Of a DNA stretch of 64,000 bases, positions 48,105 to 58,966 are shown one piece after another. Under the pieces are notes generated by a model. It saw only the letters and a list, made by a program, of their open reading frames with translations, searched no databases and was not told the origin of the DNA. The stretch is from positions 1 to 64,000 of the forward strand of contig NZ_MRYI01000013.1 in NCBI RefSeq assembly GCF_002260525.1, written 5' to 3'. Numbering within the stretch: the stretch's first letter is position 1; every line of letters begins with the position of its first letter. Origin of the DNA: Hahella sp. CCB-MM4. GTDB taxonomy: Bacteria > Pseudomonadota > Gammaproteobacteria > Pseudomonadales > Oleiphilaceae. Position numbers and translations under genes: made by a program.

Positions 48105-48392
48105 CTAACCTTGTGGGATATGCCGGTCTTGTACGAAGTCGGCGGTCAATTGTTCCGGTGGAAGAGGTTTGAATGGCAGGACCAGACGGTGATCAGTTGG
48201 TTTGGCAACTGCAAACATGCTTTGCCCGGTTTCGTGGGCGCGCAGGGAATACACCAGCCCTACCAGCATGCAAGTTACCAACAGGGCCGTCAGTAGCGTT
48301 TTAAAGCCCAGGTCGAGTAACGGAAGAGTGGCTACAGCGTCACGCATCATTCTCGAGTGTCCAGTCACTATGTATATAAGATAAACACTCAC
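48105..48392 (-). CDS. Hypothetical single-pass membrane protein
   Basis: Not recognised. One transmembrane helix (LGFKTLLTALLVTCMLVGLVYSL) with a 45-residue tail (ETGQSMFAVAKPTDHRLVLP then FKPLPPEQLTADF). The GTG at 48392 is the longest start; ATGs at 48350 or 48347 would leave an 80-81-residue protein beginning MMRDAV. No homologue comes to mind, and the frame could be fortuitous, but length, hydrophobic layout and codon use are reasonable. Confidence 0.45.
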   Translation of the reverse strand: MSVYLIYIVTGHSRMMRDAVATLPLLDLGFKTLLTALLVTCMLVGLVYSLRAHETGQSMFAVAKPTDHRLVLPFKPLPPEQLTADFVQDRHIPQG

Positions 48393-48577
48393 AGTCTACC
48401 AACCCATCCACAAAACGCTGTGGATACTCGGTAGCCTTTTGTTACTCTAATTTGTGCAAATGCAAAAATATTTCAATTGGCTGATCAACAAACAACCAGA
48501 TTGTTAATTGCTGTTCCTGTATTGATCTTTCGCAACAGAGAACTGTCTTTGTCTTTTGTACTATAAACATGAAGGCA

Positions 48578-48614
48578 GTAGCGCCTGGCAGGCAAATCAG
48601 CAATCAGGCGCTAC
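48578..48614 (-). other. 10-bp dyad just after pldA
   Basis: GTAGCGCCTG (48578-48587) and CAGGCGCTAC (48605-48614) are perfect inverted copies 17 bp apart, 16 bp past the pldA stop. There is no U-run, so it is at most a factor-dependent terminator or a 3'-end stabilising hairpin. The rest of 48393-48629 shows nothing. Confidence 0.5.
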
Positions 48615-48629
48615 AAATACAGATAGTTG

Positions 48630-49697
48630 TTAGTACCAATCCGTTAACAGAATTCCAATCCCTATACGTTTGGTGCGATGGTTGTAATCGAGAAGGCTCT
48701 CTCCGTAACCATTGTAATATTGAATGTAACCTTTAAGTCTTCCGCCTAAAGGGAAGCTGTACGAAAGCTCCACCGAAGTTTTATTGTCATCTGTCCGGAA
48801 GTTGTTGAACAAACGCATGTTGTAAACTGCGTCTTTATCCTCTCTCTTATAGGTAACCCCAAACTCACTGTAACCCAGGTAGCTTTCAATATCGGGGTTG
48901 TCATCTTTGCTTTCATCTTCTGGAAGTCGCCACCACGGGCGCACCATTAACGCCAGATTCCCTTTGTTGAATATCATCCCGGCGAATATCCGGTTCCAGC
49001 TTCTGGACAATGGATCAGAACGACCGTTGGACTGATGGTTGATACCTACTGCATAGTATTCGGATGAATACCCGAACAGGCTGAGCGGCTCCTTATACAG
49101 CAAGATCAGCTCTGGCTCGTAATTACTCTCTCTAAACGGTGCAGACTGCTCCTGGTTATATACCTGCCAATAGGATCGTTGGGTGTAGGCAAACCACAAA
49201 CTGGTGGAGTCCGGTAAGAAATTTCGGGCCAGCTGAACTTTAAAGCTTATTTGAAACTTTGCCTCTGACCTATCCACATCCTCAAATTTATCCACTCGCT
49301 CCTGTGTCGGCGAATATGGCCCCTTGTTGGGGTTATGGTTATAGGTATACAGCAGAATATAGTTTGGATGATGAGGAATAATGATAAAGCGGTTATCACT
49401 GATATTCTGTTCAAATTTCAAGCGACGATCCAATGCGTCCCCTTCCTCGGCTCCGTTTTCGCTCCCATCGGTTTCCGTCTTGTCCGAAGACATTTGGTTC
49501 CACTTCTCGGCAAAGCGGTCATAGCACGCAAGTCGGTCAGAAGTATCTTCTATGTTCTTGCAATCAGAGAAGCGAACCTCGTCGACCTCTTCAGCAAGAC
49601 TATTGCCTGCAATGCTCATTAAAATTGCGAGTGTGCCAGCGATGTTCTTCAACGCATATTTTGTGTCTTGCGCTAATGACAATGACCTAAGATCCAT
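48630..49697 (-). CDS. pldA: Outer-membrane phospholipase A (OMPLA)
   Basis: Calcium-dependent outer-membrane phospholipase A1/A2 with a 12-strand barrel. It has a signal peptide (LKNIAGTLAILMSIAGNSLA, about residues 16-35) and a soluble acidic segment (about 36-95) containing a Cys pair, then the barrel with NHQSNGRSDPLSRSWNR (catalytic His-Ser-Asn arrangement) and terminal aromatic-rich strands ending LTDWY. At 355 aa it is longer than E. coli PldA because of the N-terminal segment. Divergent from the radical SAM gene. Confidence 0.92.
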   Translation of the reverse strand: MDLRSLSLAQDTKYALKNIAGTLAILMSIAGNSLAEEVDEVRFSDCKNIEDTSDRLACYDRFAEKWNQMSSDKTETDGSENGAEEGDALDRRLKFEQNISDNRFIIIPHHPNYILLYTYNHNPNKGPYSPTQERVDKFEDVDRSEAKFQISFKVQLARNFLPDSTSLWFAYTQRSYWQVYNQEQSAPFRESNYEPELILLYKEPLSLFGYSSEYYAVGINHQSNGRSDPLSRSWNRIFAGMIFNKGNLALMVRPWWRLPEDESKDDNPDIESYLGYSEFGVTYKREDKDAVYNMRLFNNFRTDDNKTSVELSYSFPLGGRLKGYIQYYNGYGESLLDYNHRTKRIGIGILLTDWY

Positions 49698-49812
49698 TTG
49701 GTTGATAGCCTTAAAGTTCTCAAGTGAGTCTCAAATATTCATTTCAACATGCCTGTCGGCATTTAATCGCGATTAGCGACATGCTCTATATCTATTGTCG
49801 ATAACCGGCTTT

Positions 49813-49926
49813 CATGGGCATTCTTCAAATCCACAGATAACCTTCAAATTCATAGCACCCTCAAACGTCATAAACACTTCAAACTTCATAGACACTTCAT
49901 CAATTGTCATGGACAGACCTCCAGAC
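49813..49926. repeat. Six degenerate 18-21-bp tandem units between pldA and the radical SAM gene
   Basis: Consensus CATARACACTTCAAAYTT. The best units are 49851-49868, 49869-49886 and 49887-49907, with weaker ones at 49813-49833, 49834-49850 and 49908-49926. The array ends 13 bp before the LexA box. Confidence 0.85.
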
Positions 49927-49939
49927 AAAAGAGTATGAT

Positions 49940-49959
49940 TACTGTATATTTAAACAGTA
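49940..49959 (+). promoter_or_regulatory. LexA (SOS) box
   Basis: TACTGTATATTTAAACAGTA matches the gammaproteobacterial LexA consensus (TACTGTATATATATACAGTA) at all but two central positions, and its CTGT-N8-ACAG arms are perfect. It lies 21 bp before the radical SAM gene's ATG. Confidence 0.88.
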
Positions 49960-49980
49960 TTTTTTGACAAGGTGGCAATC

Positions 49981-51102
49981 ATGGTTGATCTAGTGAAAGC
50001 AAAAAGCAGAGGCACCCTTTCAAATCCTGATAACCGTTTTTCCCGCCAGACATCTCATCCGGATGAAGGGGTCTCCATCATTGCCAGAAGCGGTAATCGA
50101 TCTGCCCGTCATTCTATGCCATTGGATGAAATAGCTTCAGTAAGAACATTGAATACTGAATACATTGAACAACAATGCCGATCCATTGTTTCAAGCAATA
50201 ATTCCCCGGACCTCCCTTTTAATCAGTCCATCAACCCGTATCAGGGCTGCGAACATGGATGTATATACTGCTATGCACGTCCAACCCATGAATATCTGGA
50301 CCTGTCTCTGGGCCTGGACTTTGAAACCAAGATTCACTTCAAATCCAATGCAGTCATTCAACTGGAAAAATTCCTGAGCCGCCCGGGGTATCGCTGCGAG
50401 CCTATCAACATTGGTGCGAATACAGATCCATACCAGCAGGTTGAAAGACAGCAGGGTATCACCAGAAGCCTCCTCGAATTGCTTTTGGAATGTCGCCACC
50501 CGGTGACCATTATTACCAAAGGAAGCCTGATTCTCAGAGATATCGATCTGCTAAAGGCCATGGCCAAGCTCAATCTGGTCAAAGTCATGATCAGCGTCAC
50601 CAGCCTTTCCGCCGAACTCAAGAGTTCTCTGGAACCCCGGGCCGCAGCCCCACAGACTCGGCTGAGAGTCATTGAAACGTTGGCTTTGGCTGGAGTACCT
50701 GTCGGCGTTCTGATGGCACCCATCATACCAGCCATCAACGATATGGAAATCGAAAAAATCATTGAACATTGCGCAACAGCCGGTGCCGGCACCATGCACT
50801 ACGTATTACTGAGATTACCTTTCCAGCTGGAAACACTGTTCAATGACTGGCTTGACGAATATTACCCTGACAGAAAGCACAAGGTCCTCCACCTGTTGGA
50901 ACAATGTCATAACGGCCAGATTTACCAGTCCGAGTTCGGCGTCCGGCAAACCGGTACGGGCATTTACGCACGCATGATCAATCAACGCTTCAGTCTTGCC
51001 TGTCAAAAGTTCGGAATTAACCATAAGCGTGAAGCCCGCTTGCGGACAGATCTATTTACGCCTCCCAGAAACAGTCAGCAAATTGATCTGTTCGCAAACT
51101 AA
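49981..51102 (+). CDS. SplB-like radical SAM protein (PA0069 family), SOS-controlled
   Basis: Radical SAM cluster CEHGCIYC (about residues 86-93), in a sequence typical of the PA0069/Rv2578c family related to spore photoproduct lyase (NPYQGCEHGCIYCYARPTHE). Conserved blocks NIGANTDPYQQVERQ and VLMAPIIPAINDMEIEKI follow, and the last residues (QIDLF) are family-typical. I choose ATG 49981, with AAGGTGG five bases before it; a GTG three codons upstream is possible. The LexA box upstream predicts induction by DNA damage. The enzymatic substrate is unknown; a DNA-repair role is inference. Confidence 0.92.
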   Translation: MVDLVKAKSRGTLSNPDNRFSRQTSHPDEGVSIIARSGNRSARHSMPLDEIASVRTLNTEYIEQQCRSIVSSNNSPDLPFNQSINPYQGCEHGCIYCYARPTHEYLDLSLGLDFETKIHFKSNAVIQLEKFLSRPGYRCEPINIGANTDPYQQVERQQGITRSLLELLLECRHPVTIITKGSLILRDIDLLKAMAKLNLVKVMISVTSLSAELKSSLEPRAAAPQTRLRVIETLALAGVPVGVLMAPIIPAINDMEIEKIIEHCATAGAGTMHYVLLRLPFQLETLFNDWLDEYYPDRKHKVLHLLEQCHNGQIYQSEFGVRQTGTGIYARMINQRFSLACQKFGINHKREARLRTDLFTPPRNSQQIDLFAN

Positions 51103-51121
51103 CCACTCTATAAGGCCAAAC

Positions 51122-51910
51122 TCAGGCAAATACGGTGACCGTCTGCTGACTTAAGGCAATCAGTTCGCCTTTCGAGTTCCAGAGCTTGGAATGGGTATAT
51201 CCATACCCGTCTCCGGCGGTTTCGACATAAGCCTGGTACAGGCACTTTTCCAGAACTTCTATTCTCGGTGCTGGATGTACGAATTGAATGGTCCAGGTCA
51301 GCGTGCTCGCCGGTACAGGTTTGTCTACCCATGGAAGGGTTGCAGGAGGCCAGGCATCGACAAGTCCGAGTATCTCAGCTTCAGTAATGGCAGGCATAGC
51401 CTCACGGTAAGATATCCAGCCCCCCATTTCGCGGGAACGAATTCCTGAGAACGGCAATCCCCCGTAGGCATACTGAAAAAGAAAATGCTCTGTGAAATCC
51501 GGCGTGACACCTTTAATGAATGGGAGGACCTGGCATTCTTCAGGCATTTTGGCCTGAGGCATAGAAGCTCCCTCGGCATTGATTACCGACTCCCTAGCCG
51601 AACCGAAAGCGCCGGTCACCAGCACCTTAACCTGTCCATCCTGAATGCCACGGCCTTCAACCACCGATACAGCTTTCCCCTCTCTTAACAGGTCGGTACC
51701 GATAGAAAGCGGCCCAGGTTCAACCGGGCCAATAAAATTAATTGCAAGATTTCGGATAGGTTTTCCCTCACCCGCCTGCAATTTCATCGCCTGAAATACT
51801 AACGCAGCCACCAGCCCACCAAATGTAGCTCGACCCTGTCCCCAGTTATCGGGTACATCAATCAAAATATTGGGCTCGTTAATTTGACCAACAGCATCAG
51901 AAAACAACAT
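51122..51910 (-). CDS. Acyl-CoA thioesterase-family protein (double hotdog, TesB-like)
   Basis: A tandem hotdog fold of 262 aa. The N-terminal half has RATFGGLVAALVFQAM with NLAINFIGPVEPGPL, and the C-terminal half shows TLTWTIQFVHPA and YVETAGDGYGYTHSKLWNSK. This matches the 4HBT_3-type thioesterases, which hydrolyse acyl-CoAs. The frame is open to 52006, but the ATG at 51910 (MLFSDAVGQI) has AGG upstream and starts the conserved region. It converges on the radical SAM gene. Substrate range unknown. Confidence 0.85.
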   Translation of the reverse strand: MLFSDAVGQINEPNILIDVPDNWGQGRATFGGLVAALVFQAMKLQAGEGKPIRNLAINFIGPVEPGPLSIGTDLLREGKAVSVVEGRGIQDGQVKVLVTGAFGSARESVINAEGASMPQAKMPEECQVLPFIKGVTPDFTEHFLFQYAYGGLPFSGIRSREMGGWISYREAMPAITEAEILGLVDAWPPATLPWVDKPVPASTLTWTIQFVHPAPRIEVLEKCLYQAYVETAGDGYGYTHSKLWNSKGELIALSQQTVTVFA

Positions 51911-52201
51911 AGGAATTAGACCTGACAATGAGTAAGTTAACCAATGTTTACAGGTAAAACATAAAAGATCAAGTCGCTTACTTCGCCGAAATTGAGCAGA
52001 AAACACCCAAAACGTAGATTTATTACGTAACGATTACTAAAGTACTACTCTATTTAGGGCCATCATCAGTTAAAATTCCTATATAATCTCCAACTACAAA
52101 ATTTTCGTTCTCGAGTCGTTGTAACTGTAATTACCCAAAACAGATTTCATTATCAGCGACAGAAAATGATCGCGAGCGCCTTACAAGGGCACCGTTGTTG
52201 A

Positions 52202-54460
<2,259 letters not shown>

Positions 54461-54540
54461 GCCAGCAGAATACCTGAGTTGAACGCTCTGAGTTAATGTC
54501 CTGAAGCATCAGGCATTAACAGGCAGACATAGACAGAAAA

Positions 54541-54573
54541 GCCCCGGAGGTTACCCTACCGGGGCTTTTTTTT
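54541..54573 (+). terminator. Rho-independent terminator of icd
   Basis: GCCCCGG (54541-54547) pairs with CCGGGGC (54559-54565), followed by eight T (54566-54573). The preceding A-rich bases could also serve the converging gene on the minus strand. Confidence 0.9.
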
Positions 54574-54597
54574 ACCAGATCAAACTGTCTTCAGGTT

Positions 54598-55842
54598 TTA
54601 TTTCACCTGCACATCAACCCAGACCAGTCGGTGATCTGAGCTGACGCTGCCACCATCCCCGGTCAGTCGATACAACTCGCTCTTGGTGTCGGGCCAGAAT
54701 ACAGCAGAGTCAGAGATGGTCATATTCGCCGATGGCAACACATAATCGACCCGTAAATTACCGGGATTGCCATCAAAAAAATCCGCTGTATCCTGCGCAC
54801 GGTTCCCTAGCTGCCACTCGTTGGCTTCTCCTTGAATAAAAGCCGCTTCCACCGAGCCCAGACTGGTTGGCGTTCGATGAACATTGATCAGAGGATGATT
54901 CAATAACAGAGCGACCGGGTTATTGGTCGCATCGCCATCGAACGCATCCGCATTCATGTCACCCAGGATCACAAAACGGGAATGCCTGGGCAGACCTCCA
55001 CGATAACCTCGGTCGTCCCGGATGTACCGGCTCTTGTAACCTCCCTGGATATAATCCGCCCAAAACCTGATCTCATCATGGTTACGGGTTCCATTTCGGT
55101 CCTCTGGTCCATCAAATACGGGAGGTGTCGGGTGACTGGCCAGGATATGGACTATTCGCCCGGCGACCAGCAAAGGAATATCCCAATGGCTTTTTGAGGA
55201 TAATCTTACGACGCCCAACTCCTGCGGACTGAACCAATCATGCGGCTCAGGAGTCTCCGGGTTGTCCGGTAGCATTGCCCCCGGCATATCTTTCCAGAGA
55301 AAGTTCTGAAAGGTTCGGACATGCCATTTCAGAATCGGGTACCTGGAGTACACCACCATACCGTATTGCCCGGCAAACGTACCGAATCCGAAGGCATCGT
55401 TTGCCAGATCAAATCCACTTTCCCCAACGATGCCGTCATTGTTCAGGTCGAATCCTGAAGGAATCCCGGTGTTCGAAGGAGCTAAATAGACGTATGGGTA
55501 TTCAACAGGTTCCGCACCGTGCTGACTCAGACTCAAATAATTCTGTTGAAATAACCGGGCTGCTTCACCGTCCTGATCATAATCAAATTCATTGATTAAC
55601 AATACGTCCGGCCGGGCTCTCTGAATGATTTCCGCGACAGCCTGAGCCTGCGCATTACCAGAATCAGATAGGTCACTGATCAATTCTCCCCCGGAATTAC
55701 GATTCAGGGATGCATTAAAAGTCGCAAACCGCACATGATTGCCAGTGGTTCGGTCATACTCTGCGGCCTGGGCCGAGCCGCATAGCATTGTTAGGGCCAG
55801 TACAAGGGAAAATCCAATTTGCCTGGGCAAGAAGTCTTTCAT
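54598..55842 (-). CDS. Secreted endonuclease/exonuclease/phosphatase-family protein
   Basis: Signal peptide (IGFSLVLALTMLCGSAQA then AEYDR, about residues 9-28) and a DNase I-like fold: VRFATFNASLNR, VLLINEFDYD (metal-binding Glu), HILASHPTPP, ILGDMNADAFDGDATNNP and a terminal SSDHRLVWVDV carrying the catalytic Asp-His. An insertion around residues 145-165 (FDLNNDGIVGESGFDLANDA) looks like an EF-hand-type calcium loop. I choose ATG 55842 (414 aa), because upstream codons would spoil the signal peptide. It could be a nuclease, phosphatase or phosphodiesterase; the substrate is unknown. Confidence 0.85.
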   Translation of the reverse strand: MKDFLPRQIGFSLVLALTMLCGSAQAAEYDRTTGNHVRFATFNASLNRNSGGELISDLSDSGNAQAQAVAEIIQRARPDVLLINEFDYDQDGEAARLFQQNYLSLSQHGAEPVEYPYVYLAPSNTGIPSGFDLNNDGIVGESGFDLANDAFGFGTFAGQYGMVVYSRYPILKWHVRTFQNFLWKDMPGAMLPDNPETPEPHDWFSPQELGVVRLSSKSHWDIPLLVAGRIVHILASHPTPPVFDGPEDRNGTRNHDEIRFWADYIQGGYKSRYIRDDRGYRGGLPRHSRFVILGDMNADAFDGDATNNPVALLLNHPLINVHRTPTSLGSVEAAFIQGEANEWQLGNRAQDTADFFDGNPGNLRVDYVLPSANMTISDSAVFWPDTKSELYRLTGDGGSVSSDHRLVWVDVQVK

Positions 55843-55993
55843 GCTTTCATCCTTTGCTTGTCTTATTGAGGCTTGTAATTCACCCTGCAAGACTGCAACA
55901 AAGCAATGACATCAGCGAGAAAAAAAGATGACACAAAAATGACAAAGATGGGAACCAATTCATGTATTCCCTACCCAGCGAACCTGACCGGCC

Positions 55994-56740
55994 TCATAAC
56001 AGATCAGCAATACTGTCAATCACCTGTGCCGTTTCGGGCAATCGATCAAGATCCCTAGACTGAAACTTTCCGGTTTTAACAAGACATCCCTGCAACCCGG
56101 CCCGTACAGCTCCCTCCACATCACCTAACACATCATCCCCGACCATGAGACAGTCCCGTGGCGGGAACCCCGTGGCATCAACCACCTGCTCAAAAAAAGC
56201 CTTACTCGGTTTTCCCATAATGACCGCTTGAGTGTCCGTCGCCCACTCCAGAGCCTGGATGAATGGCCCTGCATCCAACATTAATCCTTCATCATCCTTA
56301 AAATACTTGTTCAACCCAATACCTATGAGCGGAGCACCCTGCATGCAGATTCGAAAGGCATGATTAAGGTTGGCATAATTCAGATCATCTCTGGCATCTC
56401 CCAGCAGCACGCAGTCGGGGTTTGACTGATCCAGATCTTCGAATTCCTTCCGAATAGCCTCGTGCACAAGACAATAGGGCCTCAGCCCATGATGTTGAAT
56501 ATAGCGCTTGGCAGCCAACGGCGCGGTGAAAAGTTCTTCCGGTTCCACATGGATATTCATGTCTTGAAGAAGGGACAGCACGTCAGCAGCCGGTCGGCTG
56601 GCGGTATTGGTGACAAATCGCAGAATCAACCCGGCATCACGAGCTCGTCGGACGAAGTCTGAAGCTCCGGGAATTGGTTGCGTGCCTTCATACAACACGC
56701 CACTGAGGTCCAGTAGCAATGCCTTGAATGGGAGAGTCAT
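55994..56740 (-). CDS. HAD-IIA phosphatase resembling LHPP
   Basis: HAD superfamily subclass IIA, 248 aa: nucleophile motif LLLDLSGVLYEG, motif II RFVTNTASRP, motif III lysine in IMGKPSKAFF, motif IV MVGDDVLGDVEGA. Segments GLRPYCLVHEAIRKEFEDLD and GLMLDAGPFIQALEWA resemble animal LHPP (phospholysine/phosphohistidine phosphatase) more than NagD or AraL types. The ATG at 56740 has AGGAGG eight bases upstream. The phosphoamidase substrate is inference from resemblance. Confidence 0.85.
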   Translation of the reverse strand: MTLPFKALLLDLSGVLYEGTQPIPGASDFVRRARDAGLILRFVTNTASRPAADVLSLLQDMNIHVEPEELFTAPLAAKRYIQHHGLRPYCLVHEAIRKEFEDLDQSNPDCVLLGDARDDLNYANLNHAFRICMQGAPLIGIGLNKYFKDDEGLMLDAGPFIQALEWATDTQAVIMGKPSKAFFEQVVDATGFPPRDCLMVGDDVLGDVEGAVRAGLQGCLVKTGKFQSRDLDRLPETAQVIDSIADLL

Positions 56741-56863
56741 CACGAACGCCTCCTAAAATTCCGCATAGCTTTACTGTAAACCAGGGATCAATATTCGGCC
56801 AGGGCAACCGCCAGCTCTATGACCGACACACACTTTAACGGTCGCTGCCGGCGGTCTCCGCAC

Positions 56864-57199
56864 CTAATAAAATACGGCCAACCAAATCGTTTCGTTTTCA
56901 GGGTCAGTCCAACTTACTTTATGTTTTTGCCGGGCGGGAATATCCAGATAGTCACCCGTCCGCAACCTGACATCATTTCCATTATCAAAACTGATGACAG
57001 CCTCTCCCTTTACAACCATTACCCACTCATGTTGCTCTTGATCATACCAGCCGGTTTCCGGAGAACGATGGCCCAGGGAAATGATACGTTCAATTTTAAC
57101 CTGAGAGTTTCCTGCCAAACGCTCAAACACTTCCGCCGATAAATCCTGAGGGATTGAATCAAATATATTTCTCACTGGATCATTGCGATCGCTTTGCAT
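56864..57199 (-). CDS. Small cupin-domain protein
   Basis: A single-domain cupin of 111 aa: EQHEWVMVVKGEAVISFDNG (motif 1 with His and Glu ligands) and DYLDIPARQKHKVSWTDPE (motif 2 with His). Such stand-alone cupins bind a metal and act as isomerases, dioxygenases or sensors; nothing here narrows it. Its ATG lies in the first unit of a 20-bp tandem-repeat array. No gene lies in 56741-56863. Confidence 0.85.
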   Translation of the reverse strand: MQSDRNDPVRNIFDSIPQDLSAEVFERLAGNSQVKIERIISLGHRSPETGWYDQEQHEWVMVVKGEAVISFDNGNDVRLRTGDYLDIPARQKHKVSWTDPENETIWLAVFY

Positions 57200-57336
57200 A
57201 GATATGCATCACTATTCATAGGCAAGCGTCACCATTCATGGGAAAACACCATTACTCAAAGGAAAACATCACTACTCATAAAGAAACATCACATTGATAG
57301 ACAAATATCAAAGTTCGCAGATAGCCATCAACAGAT
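57197..57336 (-). repeat. Seven degenerate 20-bp tandem units starting at the cupin start codon
   Basis: Regular 20-bp steps: 57197, 57217, 57237, 57257, 57277, 57297 and 57317, perhaps one more to 57356. Consensus CATAGGAAAACATCACTACT. Neighbouring units agree at about 15-16 of 20 positions. The CAT of the first unit is the cupin ATG on the minus strand. Confidence 0.88.
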
Positions 57337-57406
57337 TTAAGCAGCCATCGTAATACCTCTACCCAGGTTTTCCAGAGACAGGTCTCGGAATCAGATCATA
57401 AGCATT

Positions 57407-58054
57407 TTATCGTAGTGAAATATACCTTGCCCTGAGCAGAAACAGAGCAATGGCCAATAGTAGCAGAGAGAGGTTTTCAGGTTCTGGCAGATTGGCATTT
57501 GAATCCAGCTCGAGACCTATACGATGGCTGAAGCTTTCCCTGTCGCGACGCATATAGCCGCCCCATGTGCTTCGGAGATACATGAAGGGATCAAATATGT
57601 CCAGGAAGATGCCAATATCAGTAGCCGCTCTGAAAGTGGCGAACTCCAAAGACAAAAAAACAAATTCATTTGAGTCTTTCAGCTCAGGCAGAAAGTCAGC
57701 ACTTTGAGAGAAGCCGACAGTATCATTCACCACCTCCTGCCATAGGCTGTCTTTAGGGCTACCGACACTATCATCGTCCGGATTAATCCGGGGTTCTTCA
57801 ATGGCGTTATTAAAGTTATACCCGGTAAGAATCAGATGAACGGGGTCATACTCAACTTCCGAATCAAAAGCCGTAAGAGAATTGGCAGCCTCAACACCTT
57901 GCTCGGGCATTGACTCGGGCATTGAATAGTAAAGTGAAAAAGTATCCTCCATCGCCGGAGAGGACAGTTCCGGAGAAATCTCGACAACAGTTGCCGAAGT
58001 TGTCCGCACTGCAGACAACATTATCCATAATAGCAATGCTGTTAATTTGGTCAT
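57407..58054 (-). CDS. PEP-CTERM sorting-domain protein
   Basis: Signal peptide (KLTALLLWIMLSAVRTTSA), a beta-rich middle region including AFDSEVEYDPVHLILTGYNF that resembles the cohesin-like fold of some exported PEP-CTERM proteins, and a C-terminal sorting signal: PEPENLSL at about residues 194-201, a Leu/Ala hydrophobic helix, then RAR near the end. Such proteins are recognised and cleaved by an exosortase (EpsH/XrtA family) and delivered to the cell surface or matrix. ATG 58054 starts the signal peptide; a GTG at 58072 is also in frame. No exosortase is in the window. Confidence 0.8.
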   Translation of the reverse strand: MTKLTALLLWIMLSAVRTTSATVVEISPELSSPAMEDTFSLYYSMPESMPEQGVEAANSLTAFDSEVEYDPVHLILTGYNFNNAIEEPRINPDDDSVGSPKDSLWQEVVNDTVGFSQSADFLPELKDSNEFVFLSLEFATFRAATDIGIFLDIFDPFMYLRSTWGGYMRRDRESFSHRIGLELDSNANLPEPENLSLLLLAIALFLLRARYISLR

Positions 58055-58381
58055 GACAAACACCCGAAACACTTCCCTGACGTCGGATAATTTCCCAGGG
58101 GTATAAGATCATGCTGAACTTTGCAAAAACCGGTTACACACCACTTTCGTCCTGTGTGAACCAACGCAACTAGAGAAGGGATATGGATATGCAGATGGCT
58201 ATCAAGTGTCCCTACTCAATCGTTACTGGTTATCATACGAACGAAACGTATGTCTGGTTTCCATGTAAGACTTTATCAAGCCATAGAAATCTTATCGGGT
58301 CAACATCCCAGGGTAGTTCGTCATCTAAAATTCACCGTTTTTCAATAAATTCCCAGAAGTTAGCGGGACGATTCACACGAT

Positions 58382-58819
58382 TTACGACAATTCGTTGTAG
58401 CGCTTTTGCATTTCTTCAGGAGAAACTTTCTCAATGCTGTGCCCAATCAACCAGCGATGACCAAACGGGTCACGAATAGTACCGGAGCGTTCACCATAGA
58501 AATGGTCTTCCGGCGCTCTCTCCAGCATCGCACCGTGTTCCACCGCACGATTTACCAATGCATCCGCATCATCCACATGAAGGTGAATGGTGACCGATGT
58601 ACCGCCGAAACGCTCGGGGGAACCTGTACCACACTCGGGGAATTCATCACACAGCATTAACGTCATGCCGTTAAAATCCAGTTCCACATGACCGATACGA
58701 CCGCCAGGCTCGGTCAAACGAAACTTCTCAGTGACACCAAACACCCTGATATAGAAATCCACCGCCGCGTTCGCATCTGATACGCAAAGATAGGGAAACA
58801 TCTCATGAATCTTCGTCAT
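58382..58819 (-). CDS. VOC-family (glyoxalase/PhnB-like) protein
   Basis: 145 aa beginning with MTKIHEMFPYLCVSDANAAV then DFYIRVFG, the typical first beta-alpha-beta unit of vicinal-oxygen-chelate proteins, with HVELDFNGMTLMLCDE, TIHLHVDDADALVNRAVEHG and DPFGHRWLIGHSIEKV. This is the PhnB/YdcJ-like subgroup often annotated as glyoxalase or bleomycin-resistance-like; the reaction is unknown. It follows the AraC gene on the same strand with a 147-bp gap and may be its target. No gene is supported in 58055-58381. Confidence 0.88.
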   Translation of the reverse strand: MTKIHEMFPYLCVSDANAAVDFYIRVFGVTEKFRLTEPGGRIGHVELDFNGMTLMLCDEFPECGTGSPERFGGTSVTIHLHVDDADALVNRAVEHGAMLERAPEDHFYGERSGTIRDPFGHRWLIGHSIEKVSPEEMQKRYNELS

Positions 58820-58966
58820 TACTTTTCCTCATTGGTTGTGTGTCTGGGTAAAGCCAATTAGGTTTCTATAAGCAAAATAGGTAAATCCTGAATTGGACTG
58901 ACTCCTAAATTCTGTCGCCGTTCACCACCCGTGTCTTGAAGAAAATTGACCTGCTTATCCTGACAA

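Noticed and set aside
57197-57356. The 20-bp array as a plasmid-type iteron origin
   Set aside because: No Rep gene, no A/T-rich unwinding region with DnaA boxes, and comparable arrays occur at many ordinary gene edges in the window.
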